A stretch of 64,000 nt of DNA from Cymbidium sinense (Eukaryota; Streptophyta; Magnoliopsida; Asparagales; Orchidaceae), in the NCBI GenBank assembly GCA_021442155.1, contig CM038229.1:97751271-97815270 (forward strand), read 5' to 3'. Below the pieces are notes generated by a model. The model made no database searches and was not told where the DNA came from. It saw only the letters and a list, made by a program, of their open reading frames with translations. Position 1 is the first letter of the stretch. The number at the start of each line of letters is the position of its first letter. A program made the translations under genes and the position numbers. Below, in pieces: positions 24,601 through 36,421 of this stretch.

Positions 24601-26190
24601 CATTCTCGAGGTACAATAGAAATCCCCAAGAAGACAGGAGATTTTTTAGAATATCTATTTAGGTTGACATCGCTTTCATGCCGAGATCCCTAAATAAACA
24701 TACTCAAGATGAAAACTTTTCGTGAAAATTCTCCTTACAGGGCTTTTTAGATTTTTATATATAGATGAAATCAATGTTGTATGTTAAAATCCCTTTAGAG
24801 TATATATCAAAATTCTCAAATATTTAGAATTCTCACAAGATAGGGGCATTTTTTAGTTTATATTAAGTTTATTTGAGTTAACATCATGCTATAAGACGAG
24901 ATCTCAAATATATTCTTATTGACATCGAGCTTTACAAATCCCTAAATATATATATAATCATTGTGAGTTGCAAAGTCTTGCAGAATAAAACAATTCTATT
25001 TCTATGCATGAAAGGACAACCCTAAATGTCAATTTATCTCTCAAGATTTGTCAAATTCGAGATCAAGTCAAGAACTCTCAATTTTGGAAGCTTCAATCAA
25101 TGAAGTTGGAAAAACATCAACCTCTATACCCAAGTCTAGGACATGCGGGTTATAAATATTGGACTCAACAAGCCCACAAATGGTCGAAGTCGATGACACT
25201 CTCACTCAACAAAGAAGTGAAAGAGAGCCTCCGCTCGCAATCGATGATAAAACCACCAACCCACTACAAAGTCAAGACTCAGTAGTTCTAAAGGTTGAAC
25301 TCAACAAGCCCAAATATGGTCGAGTTGTCGACGCTTCCTCACTCAAAAGAAAAGGCAAGAAGTGAAAGAGCCCCACTCATCGCTCAATGATGATTTCAAT
25401 CTCAAACCAGATCCATCTTAGTGATTACAAGCAACTAGATCTAAGAGATCTCTACTTGATCGATAGATCAAGGAAATCTAGCACTCAATCGGATGCCTCA
25501 AATCAATCTTCATATTACCTACAAGGTAAAATTTCAATCTATTCTTAAATGATCCAAGCTCCACGCATCAAAGCCAATCTCCTCATCAAGTAGAAAACAA
25601 GAATCGAGGAAGCAATTCCATAGTTCAAACAAAGTGTGGGGACTAAAAGAATTTCATGATTATTTATCTATTAAAGCACACATCTGCTGATAACATTGAA
25701 CTATCTATAAGCCGTTGGTCATATGTATGTATCCTTCAATGAATCCATCAAAGTAGCAAGCACAGGTTCATGAGTGCATACACTTCCCGACAAGTCAATA
25801 TAAATCAAGTCCCCTTCATCAAGTCTATCGAAGCTCAAAGACAAGGAATTTCAAATCAAGCAGATAAACCAATTCCTTGGAGTCCTTCATCAAAATAAGA
25901 CAATTCCTCCATCAAACCCAACCAAGCATGAAGCTAGGATCGAGGCTTAAATCGAATGACATAAAAGAAAGAGATATTCAACAAGGTCATAGTAAGTAGA
26001 TGGTGCAAGAACTCTAATCAAGACAAGTCGATAAATCGTCAAGCGTCATTTAGCATGTCTCGAATAAGGCAACATACTAATGACAAATCCTATCAAAGTT
26101 GTAGCAAGCAAAGCAAAATGATCCAAGTTCTATGGCCGTACCAAAAGGTCAACCGCTTAACAAATACTCGCTCTATGTGTGAATCACATT
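24601..26190 (+). other. 3' UTR of the inner element
   Basis: Downstream of integrase up to the 3' LTR. It contains the purine-rich AAAGTGTGGGGACTAAAAG at 25631-25649, which resembles a polypurine tract but lies about 540 bases before the LTR start. It also has a local ~140-bp partial duplication (CTCAACAAGCCCA... near 25165 and 25301). There are no conserved domains. Confidence 0.5.
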
Positions 26191-27556
26191 TGTTGGCATA
26201 TTGACCTCCATATGTGTCATAAGTTAATCCCACAAGTCTAATTCGACTTGAAGGACAAGGCGGGTCTTCAAAATGCCGACGTCACCAAAATGGTCAAAAT
26301 GACCTCCGATTGATGAACGAACTTTAACATTCCATTCAAAATGTCAAAATATTATAAAATCTAACGATCAATCGAATAAGCACTCAAGCTATCAATGTGT
26401 CGACATATATCGAAGGCGCAACAATGTCCAACGATCTGCTCATGAAATTGATTACGTCATTAGCTTCAAATTTTCAAAACTATCAAATGAGACTGCTCAG
26501 ATTAATTCGGTGAGTCGACAAATAGCGAATAACGATGGCAAAATCGAGGGTGAAATACGGATGTCACCAAATTGGTCGAAATGACCTCCGATCGGTGAAC
26601 GATTTGTGTTGTTTGAAATGTTGAAATTTGTCAAGATATAAATATTGCACAACTTAATAATCAACGAAGTCGCCAACATGCTTGCATACATATCAAAGTC
26701 AAGAGGTGTCGACGTAAGTCAAACGACTCCGTTTGAAATTTATTGTGTTAGTTTTGAAATATTGAAATCTATCAAATGAGACTATCCGCACTCAATCGAC
26801 AAGTTTCGAATGATTTGAAGTGATAATGAAACCGAAAATAAATGCATAACATCACCAAATTAACTCAAATGACCTCCGATGACAGACTTTTCCATCATGT
26901 TTAGAGCGTTGAAATTGGATATAAATATTATATGACTTGATGATCAATTGATTAAGCGCTGAGTGCACGCCGCATGCACGAGATCGGGGAGACAGGAGGA
27001 TCAAATGACCTCCGTTCACAAAATTGTTCAACCATTGGCCTTGAAACATCAAAATTTATCAAGTAAGACTATTCCCACTCAATTTGAACAGTCTCGTGAT
27101 GAAAATCGAAAGTGGGACGCATTTTGAGCTAAAATGGACTCAATTTAACGCCAACTTGAACCAAATGGCCTTCGATCATAAACCAGCCATTGTGTTCCAA
27201 ATAACGGAACTACCCTAAATTGATATATATATTGACTATGTGCATTTACCGTGCGGAAATCCACATTAAAACCGTTTAATAAATTTTAAATTTAAAAAAT
27301 TCCTAACACCGCCCCCCATTTTATTTTAAATTTTTACGGTAAAAAAAAAGAAAGAAAAATTGCACCCTCCATTTCCAACAATGGTCCCTTTTTCTCCCCA
27401 TTTCCTCCTCATTTTTCCACCACGTTTCTCTCTGATTCTCTCTCGTCGAAAATGAAAAAAAAGTAATTAGTTCTTTTCTTTCGCTCGCCTTCCCAATCCC
27501 TCCATCCATGCGATCGACACCGTTCTCGCAAAATCGGCGGTGCAATCATACCAAAC

Positions 27557-30349
27557 TAGGTGTGCATAATGGTTTAAACCGAAAATCCGTTTAAAACCGA
27601 ACCGAATTTTTTAAATTGGATCGGTTTTAAATTTTATTTTGGATTTTGGATTTAATTTTAGCTAATTTGGTTTTGGATTATGGATTGGATTTATAAATTT
27701 ATAATATTAAAACCAAAATCGAATTAACCGAACGAGCTAAACTCGGATAATCGGAAGGCCTTTCGCGTGTGCTCGGCTGCTCGTGCCGTGCAAAAAACAG
27801 ATTAGTGACCTAGGGAGGCGAAAGGGCAAAAGCAATCGGCAAATGGCAATCGCCAATCCCCATTCCGGCATTCCCAGGATCGGCCGAGTGGTTCTCTTAT
27901 CGTCTTATGGTCTTATCTCTCGCTACTTCTCTAATTCTCTTCGTCTTCGACTGCTCGTTCGACTATTCTGGGCTATCAGATCGCTGTTATGTTCATCTAT
28001 TTTCTTCTCTCGACTTCTCTCTTCGCCTGGTCGTCTCGACACCACTTAGTTAGCCTACTGCTTCTCCCTTCTTCTCAAAGAATGCAACAGGTTTTGTCTC
28101 GATTCTCATAGATTCTTTTTATTACGTTTACTTGTTTAGTGTTTTGTTTGTGGTTTCTTTGGGAAGTTTGGAGACTTGGAGAGTTGGAGTTGGAATTGTT
28201 TACTACGAATTTCTAATTTCCTGAGGCGTAGGGGCCAAGGCGTACGTGGTATTTCTTATCGACTAAATAGAGTAATGGATTATTATGTTATGTTTCTGAT
28301 TTGTTCTATGACTTTGTTATAAATTCGTTTTCCTGAACTGTCTTAGTGTTTTTCTTAAAGCATGTTTCTATATTTTGGAAAATGCATTCTAAATGTGATT
28401 TATGTGAATGTTAAGGCTTGAAGGTCAAGCATATTCTTATCATTCCCGATATGATATATTCTAGCTTATTAGATCATTTGAAATTTTCAGATATATAAAT
28501 TAAGCTAGAGCTGAAATTAGTGTGGTAATGAGGTAAATCATTTTCACGATGGTTATTTCTGTCGGATGCCCTCTTGGTCTCCTATGGCTTTCAGACGCCT
28601 TCCTGCTTTCCTCTCTCATTATCGTTGCTTATATCGCTTATACTTTGCTATCATTTAGCCTATTTGAGATTTTGGGTGGAGATTTTGCCTTTGGGGTCTT
28701 TTCCGGTTTCGTAGTTATGGCTCTCTCTGTTGGTGTCACGTCATATATGTTATGTCTTTGGGAAGGTAAATTAACATAATATGTAATACCAATGTTTAGT
28801 GAGAAGAAAAAGTGATCTTGGTGTTTTCATTTTCATTTATTAACAACCGCTTATATTCAATCGGTTTTTTTCTCACGTGACGGTGGTTTGAGCCTCATGG
28901 TTACTGACGTTTTACTACCGGGTGTTGGTCAAGCTTCCGCTTCCCCTTTCGATGGGTGTTACGTCGGATAGTCGGGTCGCTGCAGTCGCATCGCGTTGTC
29001 AGTATGTTTCCTTTGATAAATGAACCCGCTTACCGCTGCGGTTTATAAAAGATGACTGTTGCTTTGATGTTACGAAATCAATGTGAGCATGGATTGCTCG
29101 CCTTAACTTATCAATTTATCCTATTATCGCTTTTTTGTTATCTGAAATCGAAAGTGAATGGAGTACTTAATTATTTTGTAATTTGTTATCTTTGGATCTG
29201 GTTGAGTTGTTTAATGTTTACTAATCGGGCGGTTTTCTGATTTGGGAATGTTTAGCGGTGATTTTGATGATGGCTTTGATGTTATGTTCATTTCATTTAG
29301 CATTGTATGTGATTGTAACCCTCAATCACGGGTTTGGATGCTCACATTTGCAAATTTTTGGTAGCGAGCCTTTATTTTCTTTTGAATTTTCTTTTCATTT
29401 TTTTAATCTCTCTTTTGTTTAATCTCTATTTCAAGTCATTAATCAGTATGAGCATTTCCATTAAGCACGACCTCTCGTAAACAGTTAGGTTTTTTTCTTA
29501 AAAGTTCTTACATTTATGTATTTGTTATATTTATTGCTTTCCCTATTTTAGTAAGATAATTAGATCTTTAAATCTTTTAATATTATTGCTTATTAAAATT
29601 TAACTACTTATATCTGTGTTTTGTAGATTATCATTTTAGTTGAAAAGAAATATGCAAAAGTTAAAATGAAACTCTTTCCAATCACGGCAAATCTTGATCA
29701 AATGCTTCTTTGTAAATGTGGGAGAATTAGTCATTAGAAATTGAAAATGTTTATGAATGTTTTATGTTTATGAATGTTTGTGCTATGTAATTATAATTCT
29801 TTTAAATGTGGAATGTTTATGAATGTTTGTATACTAATATTACAATTGAAATTTTTTTTTTTTTTAAATTTTATTGGTTTAATGGAAAATGTGTTATCTT
29901 ATTAAAAAATGGTGTGAAAGAAAAGATATTTGAAAATAGTTTCTTTAAGAAATATATTTTATTATATTACAGTTGTGTGAGTTAATTAGTGCCTTTTAAG
30001 TAATAAATTTAATATTTATTTTTTATTAAATACAAAGTGACAAAGTCTTTCAAATCATAATTCAAAAAAAAAACCTTTTTCAAAAATATGAGTATTTTTT
30101 ATTTCAAAAATATAAATCATAAACGATAAAATGAATTCTGAAATATCAAATATATCATTTTAATTAAATAACATTTTATTTTAATTATTTTAGGTTTTAA
30201 AACCGAACCGAAAAATCTTAACTTTTTTTTTGGATTGGATTGGTTGGGATTATATTAAATCTTATCGGATTAGATTTTGGATTATGAATTTCAAACCGAA
30301 ACGGATTAGCAAATTAAAAATCGATCCATCTAATCTGACCGAATGCCTA
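27557..30349. mobile_element. hAT-like non-autonomous DNA transposon inside the LTR
   Basis: Absent from the other two LTR copies. Left end TAGGTGTGCATAATGGTTT; right end, read inverted, GGGGTAGGCATTCGGTCAG. These are imperfect inverted termini of the plant hAT type. Both sub-terminal regions are packed with AAACCGAACCGAA and TCGGTTTT motifs in opposite orientations, another hAT trait. I see no transposase. A candidate target-site duplication is weak (CCAAAC left, CCGAAC right). The interior has a GC-rich transcribed-looking segment at 27740-28090 and a hydrophobic ORF at 28549-28779. Confidence 0.62.
28549..28779 (+). CDS. Hydrophobic ORF in the hAT-like insertion, function unknown
   Basis: A 76-codon frame from ATG with three or so hydrophobic stretches (GLLWLSDAFLLSSLIIVAYI, TLLSFSLFEIL, FSGFVVMALSVGVTS). 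It ends at a TAA after a GGTAAA donor-like site. It matches nothing I know. It may be a captured exon, a non-coding stretch open by chance, or part of an element-specific transcript. Confidence 0.2.
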   Translation: MVISVGCPLGLLWLSDAFLLSSLIIVAYIAYTLLSFSLFEILGGDFAFGVFSGFVVMALSVGVTSYMLCLWEGKLT

Positions 30350-31196
30350 CCCCCGAACCTCAATCAGGTGCGTCTTTTCAGCGCATAAAACCATCCGCCC
30401 GCGTTCCAAACCCGCCTTCCCACGGAAGTCCGTCTGGATTCCAAACCGCTTTCACAGCCGCCGCACTGTCGTGCTCGCCGCATCCTGCCGGAACCGCGTC
30501 ATCCTACCGGAACCAGGCGTCCCGCCTCGGCCACAGCTCGCGCCATCCCACCGGCCAAAACTTCGCCCGCAAAACAGGCCCGCATGTCCTGCATGCGTAA
30601 AGTGCTGCCGACCCATTTCTCCATTCAGACAACCCGCCGTTCCTCCCAGCGCGCGTCCTCCGGTGCGCACCTGCGCTGTCCGCGATCTCGCCGCACGCGC
30701 TCTGGTCTGCCACCGCGCAAACTGCGCCGTTCGGCAATCCCATCCTGAGCCCTTCAAACCATGGCCCGTCCAGCTGACTGCACCTTCCATGGCCCCAGCT
30801 TCCACGGCACAACCGCCTTCTTCCCGCGGCCCAGCTCCAGCCATCAACCCTTCCACTTTTTGCTTGTCGGAAGAACGTCGTCGGTCTTCTTCTTTCGTTT
30901 TTTCACGTCGCATTCCTCACTTTGATTTTTCTTGTCTGTCGGGAAGACAATTCTTCTTTCGATTTTCTATTCTCGTAACCCATTTTAATTTTCACTGCAA
31001 TGGAAGAACATCATCAAGAGGCGAATTCTTTCGATTTTCAATGTCGATTCCTCGCTTTCTGCCAACTTATCATAAATCGGGAAGAAACGTCGTGAAAAAC
31101 TTCTTTGATTTTTGACATCGTACACCTTCTTACCTTCCCATACCAACCTTGTTTTCTCGATGCGGAAAATGAGTCGAAAATGTGGGATCTATGAAT

Positions 31197-31198
<2 letters not shown>

Positions 31199-31288
<90 letters not shown>
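31199..31288. repeat. (AT)n microsatellite, about 90 bp
   Basis: A pure AT dinucleotide tract in the 3' LTR, at the same place as the shorter tract 13671-13729 in the 5' LTR. Confidence 0.95.
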
Positions 31289-31290
<2 letters not shown>

Positions 31291-33649
31291 CGCGGTTTGA
31301 AGACCTTGTTTTCAGAGGAGAGATGAAAAATAGGTTATGGTGTAAAAGGCCACCTTCAGAAGAGGGCATCTGAGTAAGCCAACACTTTAGATCAGATGCC
31401 CCCTGGGCAATCTTTGAAATTTTTGTCTAATTTTAGACTTTAAAAAAATCGTGAGGAATATATTGTATTATTGTGTATTCTTTCATGTTTAAAGATCTCG
31501 TCGCTCAAGAGGCTGACGAGATAATCGGTGGTGTGAAGACGCTTCCTCGAGGCGTCTGAGTAAATAAAATAGCTCAGATCGACTCTATCTGGGGATGACG
31601 GAGGCTTCAAAATTACATCAAATATTTTGACTTAGGAAAAAGGGAAGAGTGAAATGAACTAACTTAAGAAATAAGTAAGGAAACTTGTAGCTTATTTTAA
31701 ATTAAAAGCGTTAAGCAAAAGGGGAAAAGTAAAATGACATCGACATACATAAAAGTAAAACAAAATAAAAAAAGAAAAGGCAAAATTTATCTGAGAATTA
31801 AAACCAGCTCAAATTCTTAACCGCTCCTTTCAAATGTCCTAACTCTAACTCTTTAAACAAATGGAATAGAATAGGAGACTCTGTTTTGGCCTTATTTAGA
31901 AAAATTAAAAAGAGTGAATGAGTTGTTTTCAAAAGAAAAAAAGAGGGGAAAATAAGTTTGAATAAAAGAGGGGAAAAACAAGTTTGAATAAAGTGGGGAA
32001 AAACAAATGTATGAGAGTTAATAAAAGAGGGAGAAAATGATAATTACTGATGAATAAATCTTCTTCTCAAAATAACAAATTAAATTATCCTCGAACTATA
32101 GCTTCAAAATGTCTTCTTAACCAAAAATGAACTCTTTGTAAGCAGAAGAAGGTACTAAATCCAATTCTATCAAAATCATAGGGCTTCCTTCAAATAATTA
32201 AGAAATTTTATCTAATTATGATTTCAAAATCAATAATTTCATTAATTAAATCAAATTAACTAATATAAACTACACATGTGCTCGAACATAGAGATTTTAA
32301 GTGTGAATTTTAATATATCAAGGCTACCTTGAGTTAAATTGGAATTAAAAAAGAAAATATAAAATCAATCTCATAATTCAAACATAAAATTACCTAAAAT
32401 TACTATACACACTGCATATCGACCTACTGAATGCTTAAATTCAAGTTTGAGGATCTTTGTCGTTCTTACCCGGTTTAGTCTTAGGTGGGTCGGATTAACA
32501 AAACCTAAAAACTTATAATAAGAGTATCAAATCATGAAATATTTCTAAAAATAAAAAATAAAAAAATAAAAATAAAAATAATAAAATAATAAAAAAATTA
32601 GCGAAATATTTAAAAAATTGATTCTATCACGTGATAGTAGATTTAATCCTCTATTAGCTAAGAGTTGTGAGGATCTAAAGCTCTTAAGCATATTCAAATT
32701 AATCAATTTTTAAATCAAATTAAGTACAATCGCTTAAATGAAACTCTATCATTAAAAACTTAAACCAAACATAATATCCACATTCCACAACTATTTATAG
32801 AGGTGACAAATTAAGAAAACTTTAGCTTCGTAAAGGAGCCAATATCAAATCAAGTGTTCTACTATGTTCACTCAATCAATCTCTCTCTTGCCGATGGATG
32901 TGACTCATGTCCTCTAGCTGCGTGGCTTAGTTAGGCTCCACAAATGAAGTAGTTGACGAGTCCTCGATCGGTGGTTTTAAGAGCTCCATTATATCATGAT
33001 CCATTATGTTCCCCAATGGCTCCTTTGAGTTGTGAATCATAGGGTGTACTTGATAGGAAAACAACCCTCTGTCATAAGGTAGACTTAAGCTTGTCTCCTC
33101 GACAAACACCACCCCAAGTCTACAAGGATTTCTTGGATGGCCCATGTTCAAGGGATTCTTACATGGGGGTTTCATTCCTCCTCATTAAGTAGACTAGGGG
33201 CCGGGATGAATGAATCATGGGATCTAGATTGGGAGCGTCATCATTCCCCAACCATCGGTTTTTTGAAATGATAAATTTCAAAATCTAAATTAAATTCCAT
33301 ATGTTTACTATATACATGCATTTAGCGACTAATGACTTAATCGAAAGTTCTCTCTCATTTATTAGGAGGAGTAATTAATTATAAGGGCCTGCTATAGGAA
33401 ACCTAGAACAGATCCAAAGTCCTCACCAAATGAGGCGAAATCTAGGTAGTGTCATTTTCATTTGATCTTTTAAAACTCTATGTCTCTTTCTAGCAGTGAT
33501 TGATTCAAGTTTCAAATCATTATTATGATATATTTCAAATCATAAATTAAATTGCCTTGATTTATAGTTATCATATTCACATCATATATATATATATTTC
33601 AAGTTTAATTATTGTTCAAATTTAAATATCAATTAAAGTAAGCTATCTT

Positions 33650-33895
33650 TCATTCCTTTGAATTCACTTGAATTTTGGCAAATGCCAGAGGGAGGAATCT
33701 TAAATGATCGTTCGATTTGCAATGAAGCTGACATAAAATCTTGATGAGTTCGTCAAAGGTATATGGATTCCCTTGGAAGGGAGTAGAATCAAGTCGAGCA
33801 CGACCCTTGAGGGTGACGGAAAGACCTAACAAGCGGTCAAGAGCATTGGATATGCATGATGGTCTGTAATGATGTTCATGAGTTAGTTGCCCCAT
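33650..33895 (-). pseudogene. Gag core of the minus-strand element (5' piece)
   Basis: The minus strand reads LGLSVTLKGRARL..., then FDELIKIL, matching the LTLKGxAxxWYxxLPxGSIxSFDELxxxF core of plant retrotransposon gag. It lies on the far side of the nested element from the gag C-terminus at 11.1-11.2 kb, in the same orientation, which is what a split single gag predicts. The open frame is 81 codons. Confidence 0.65.
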
Positions 33896-34525
33896 AAGAG
33901 TTGATGCTCGATGCTTGAACCCTGGGAATAGGATGTTGAAGAATAGCTTATCAAAGGTGAAGACTTGATAGCGCGATGAGAGGAAAGATGATTTCCACCT
34001 TTAAAGTGGAATTCTTCTCACAGTGTTGTAATTCCGCACACATAACATGGCGGGTGTAGTCAACGGGGCGAAACGGGCAAGCTATGACAATAATTGGTGG
34101 ATTAGCGATCGGTTGATAAGATGATAAGTAAAATTAGCGGTGTCAAGGAGGTCAACATCATGGTCTGAAGCGGAGGAACTTGATCGATGGCGAGAAGGTC
34201 CCGTATTAGCATTTGACCTCGTGGCTAACAATCGATCTTGGGGAGATCGTTTTCCTGGTAGTGGCTATTGTGTTTTTTTAGTAAAGTTAGATTATCTCAT
34301 TTTGAGACTCTTCCATTCAAATGATTTTCTAGAGATTCTGTTGCACCTTCATAGATGCCATCGTGGGAGAAGTCAAGTAGGCCTCCTTGGTTCAAGGATT
34401 AGTTTAGAGTGGAGTTGGAGGGAGGCTCGTTGTTGTGAGTATTATGCTAATTGGTCATAATGTAGGTGTTCAGATTGCGATTATGGAATTTACATATGGC
34501 CTCAAAGCAGCGTCTAGAAAATCAA

Positions 34526-36416
34526 TTTCGGTAGATTAAAAGTTTATGCCTTTATTATGGAATCCAACACACACAGATGTTTGAAGAATGAATAAGAAAA
34601 CTCTAGAATTTTACATGAAAAACCCCACGAATAGGTGGAAAAAATCAGCTTTAGTAAAATCTCCACTATGCACAAAGTTTTCCGGTAACGAGATTACAAA
34701 ATTACATATGATAAGGGTTAACAATGAGAATCTCAAAATCAGCAACAATAGCCATCTTGCCGTGGTTAGGTTGTAAAGTTGTTGATGGTAGTTGATGATG
34801 GTGAAACGGCGAGGCGTGACACCGTGGTGGTCGGCGATAGTGATAGCCGGAGATGGCCGGCGATAATTGGCGGCGTTAATATCGGCGATGATGGCCGGTG
34901 GCGGTGTTGATGGCTATGATGGATGGTGGCCGATGGTAGCATCGAAGGTGTCGAGCAGTGGCACGGCGGCAGTGGTCGGTGATATAGACAATGGTGGTTG
35001 AGGATGAGCCGCAATGGTGGTTAATGGCGAAAGACAGCGATAGTGGTTAGCGGTGATGATAAGCGAGTGGTTGAAGCAATGATCATCTATGGTGATCGGT
35101 GATGGCGGCAGTGATGCGGTGTGATTATGATTAAAGATGCGGTGGCAGCGGCAGCCGGCATGATGGCGGCAGCCAGCGGTCGGCGGCGTGGTAGTTAGCG
35201 AAAGCGGATCGGCATGCTCAGTGATGATTTTAAGAAGATTTTAGCTCTATTCTCTTTTGGGCTCCTCATGTGAAGAATGAGGGCTATTTATATTAGAGAG
35301 GAGGACGTTTCAAATACATGCAAAATCCAAACCACTCCATCGAATGACTCAAAATAATTCTCTTGATCATTTTAAGTATTTGAATGCTCAAATAAAGTCG
35401 AGAATCAAGAGATCTTGGGCTTTAGATTTTCGTCAAGATGCTCGATTTGATCATAAATACTCTATATTTAGAAACTATTTAGGATTTAATTGATATCCCG
35501 AAGTTTCCAATGATATTTTAAGTGGTTGATATGGAATTTCGACTTAGAACGATTGCTTTTGACATCAAGATTGGTGCCAGTAGAATTTTAGTGTCATATC
35601 AACGAAAAAAACCGATGGTGACGGTGGCGATGATGGCGGAGATGGCCCGGCGATGGTGGCCGGCGTTAATTGTCAGCGATGATAGCCGGTGGCGGTATTG
35701 ATGATGGATAGTGGTGGCCGTGGCATCGAGGTGGTAACGCGACCGGCGGCAGTGGTGATGATAATTGCAAACAATGGTGGTTAGCGAGGATGGCGGCAAT
35801 AGGTGGTTGGCGAAACCAGCGCTGGTTGCGGTGATGTCAGCGGCAGTGGTTGAAGCAATGATCATATGGTGATGGTGATGGTAGTCAGCGGTGATGGCGA
35901 TTATGATTAATGATGACAAGGATCAGCGGTGGCGGACAAGCCGTGGCGGCGGCGGCAGCGGCGGTGGTTGGCGAGCGGCGTGATCGGCGACCATCGGATG
36001 ACACGATTATGCCTGAAGATTTTCAAGCTTTAGAGCTCTATTCTCTTTAGCTTGGGCTCCTCATGTGAAGAATGAGGACTATTTATAGATTAGAGGATGG
36101 CGTTTACGTAAATACATGCAAAATCCAAACCACTCCATGAATGACTCAAAATAATTCTCTTGATCATCTAATGTATTTTAAGTATTTGAATGCTCAAATA
36201 AAGTCGAATCAAGAGATATTGGGCTTGTTAGATTCTCGTCAAGATGCTCGATTTGATCATAATACTCTATATTTAGAAACTATTTAGGGATTTAATTGAT
36301 ATCCCAAGTTTCCAATGATATTTTAAGTGGTTGATATGGACTAGTTTCGACTTAGAACGGTGCTTTTGACATCAAGATTGGTGCTTGACTAGTAGAATTT
36401 TAGTGTCATATCAACA
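34526..36416 (-). repeat. 5' LTR of the minus-strand element, with partial duplication
   Basis: Two head-to-tail copies of the LTR: a full one (about 34526-35604) and a partial one (about 35611-36416) that repeats from the GGTGGCGATGATGG-rich centre to the terminal GTGTCATATCAAC. The outer end reads TCAACA, giving a canonical TG start on the minus strand. The centre is a GATGGTGGC-type minisatellite. Confidence 0.7.
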
Positions 36417-36421
36417 AAATT

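Larger units (their letters stand above)
11424..33470 (+). mobile_element. Tat/Ogre-like Ty3/gypsy LTR retrotransposon (inner element)
   Basis: Plus-strand element with two long direct repeats (11424 to about 15915, and 26191 to about 33470 including a 2.8-kb insertion) around a ~10-kb internal region. Its gag, protease, RT, RNase H, second RNase H and integrase occur in that order, all plus strand. Long LTRs plus a second RNase H are the established marks of the Tat/Ogre lineage. It lies inside the gag region of the minus-strand element and is therefore younger than that one. The right boundary is approximate; I could not confirm its target-site duplication. All frames are broken repeatedly. 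Confidence 0.8.
26191..33470 (+). repeat. 3' LTR of the inner element, interrupted by an insertion
   Basis: Starts TGTTGGCATATTGACCTCCA and follows the 5' LTR to about 27550, then again from about 30350 to 33470. Removing the 2.8-kb insertion leaves about 4.5 kb, equal to the 5' LTR. Differences from the 5' LTR are many, with numerous indels and a longer (AT)n tract. The right end is approximate. Confidence 0.75.
3400..36416 (-). mobile_element. Tat-like Ty3/gypsy LTR retrotransposon, split by a nested element
   Basis: Minus-strand element made of two pieces, 3400-11423 and about 33470-36416, separated by a younger plus-strand element. In its own 5'-3' order it has a 5' LTR (36416-34526), gag core (33895-33650), then after the insertion a gag C-terminal motif, protease, RT remnant, second RNase H, integrase, a long 3' UTR, a polypurine tract (minus-strand AAAAAATAAGGGG, at 4488-4500) and a 3' LTR (4486-3400). 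Both outer flanks read AAATT (3395-3399 and 36417-36421), the expected 5-bp target-site duplication. The pol frame is heavily broken. The second RNase H domain and the long 3' UTR place it in the Tat/Ogre lineage by established classification. Confidence 0.8.

Noticed and set aside
28860..29240. Possible snRNA/snoRNA locus (GC-rich block then GATGACTG..., later TGATGATG and CTGA)
   Set aside because: C and D box spacing and terminal pairing do not fit, and no upstream plant snRNA promoter element is visible.
30471..31115. 214-codon open frame (and opposite-strand frames 30452-30913, 30504-30812)
   Set aside because: It lies in the CT/GC-rich middle of an LTR. The frame is not kept in the two other LTR copies, and the proline/serine/arginine-rich product looks like translated low-complexity DNA.
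31112..31373. Frames encoding long Tyr-Ile runs (also at 13640 and 41231-41720)
   Set aside because: They are translations of (TA)n microsatellites and nothing more. The real coding part at 41508-41768 is the O-fucosyltransferase exon on the minus strand.
33650..33895. Independent small host gene
   Set aside because: TLKGRAR and FDELI match plant retrotransposon gag, and position and strand fit the split Tat element.
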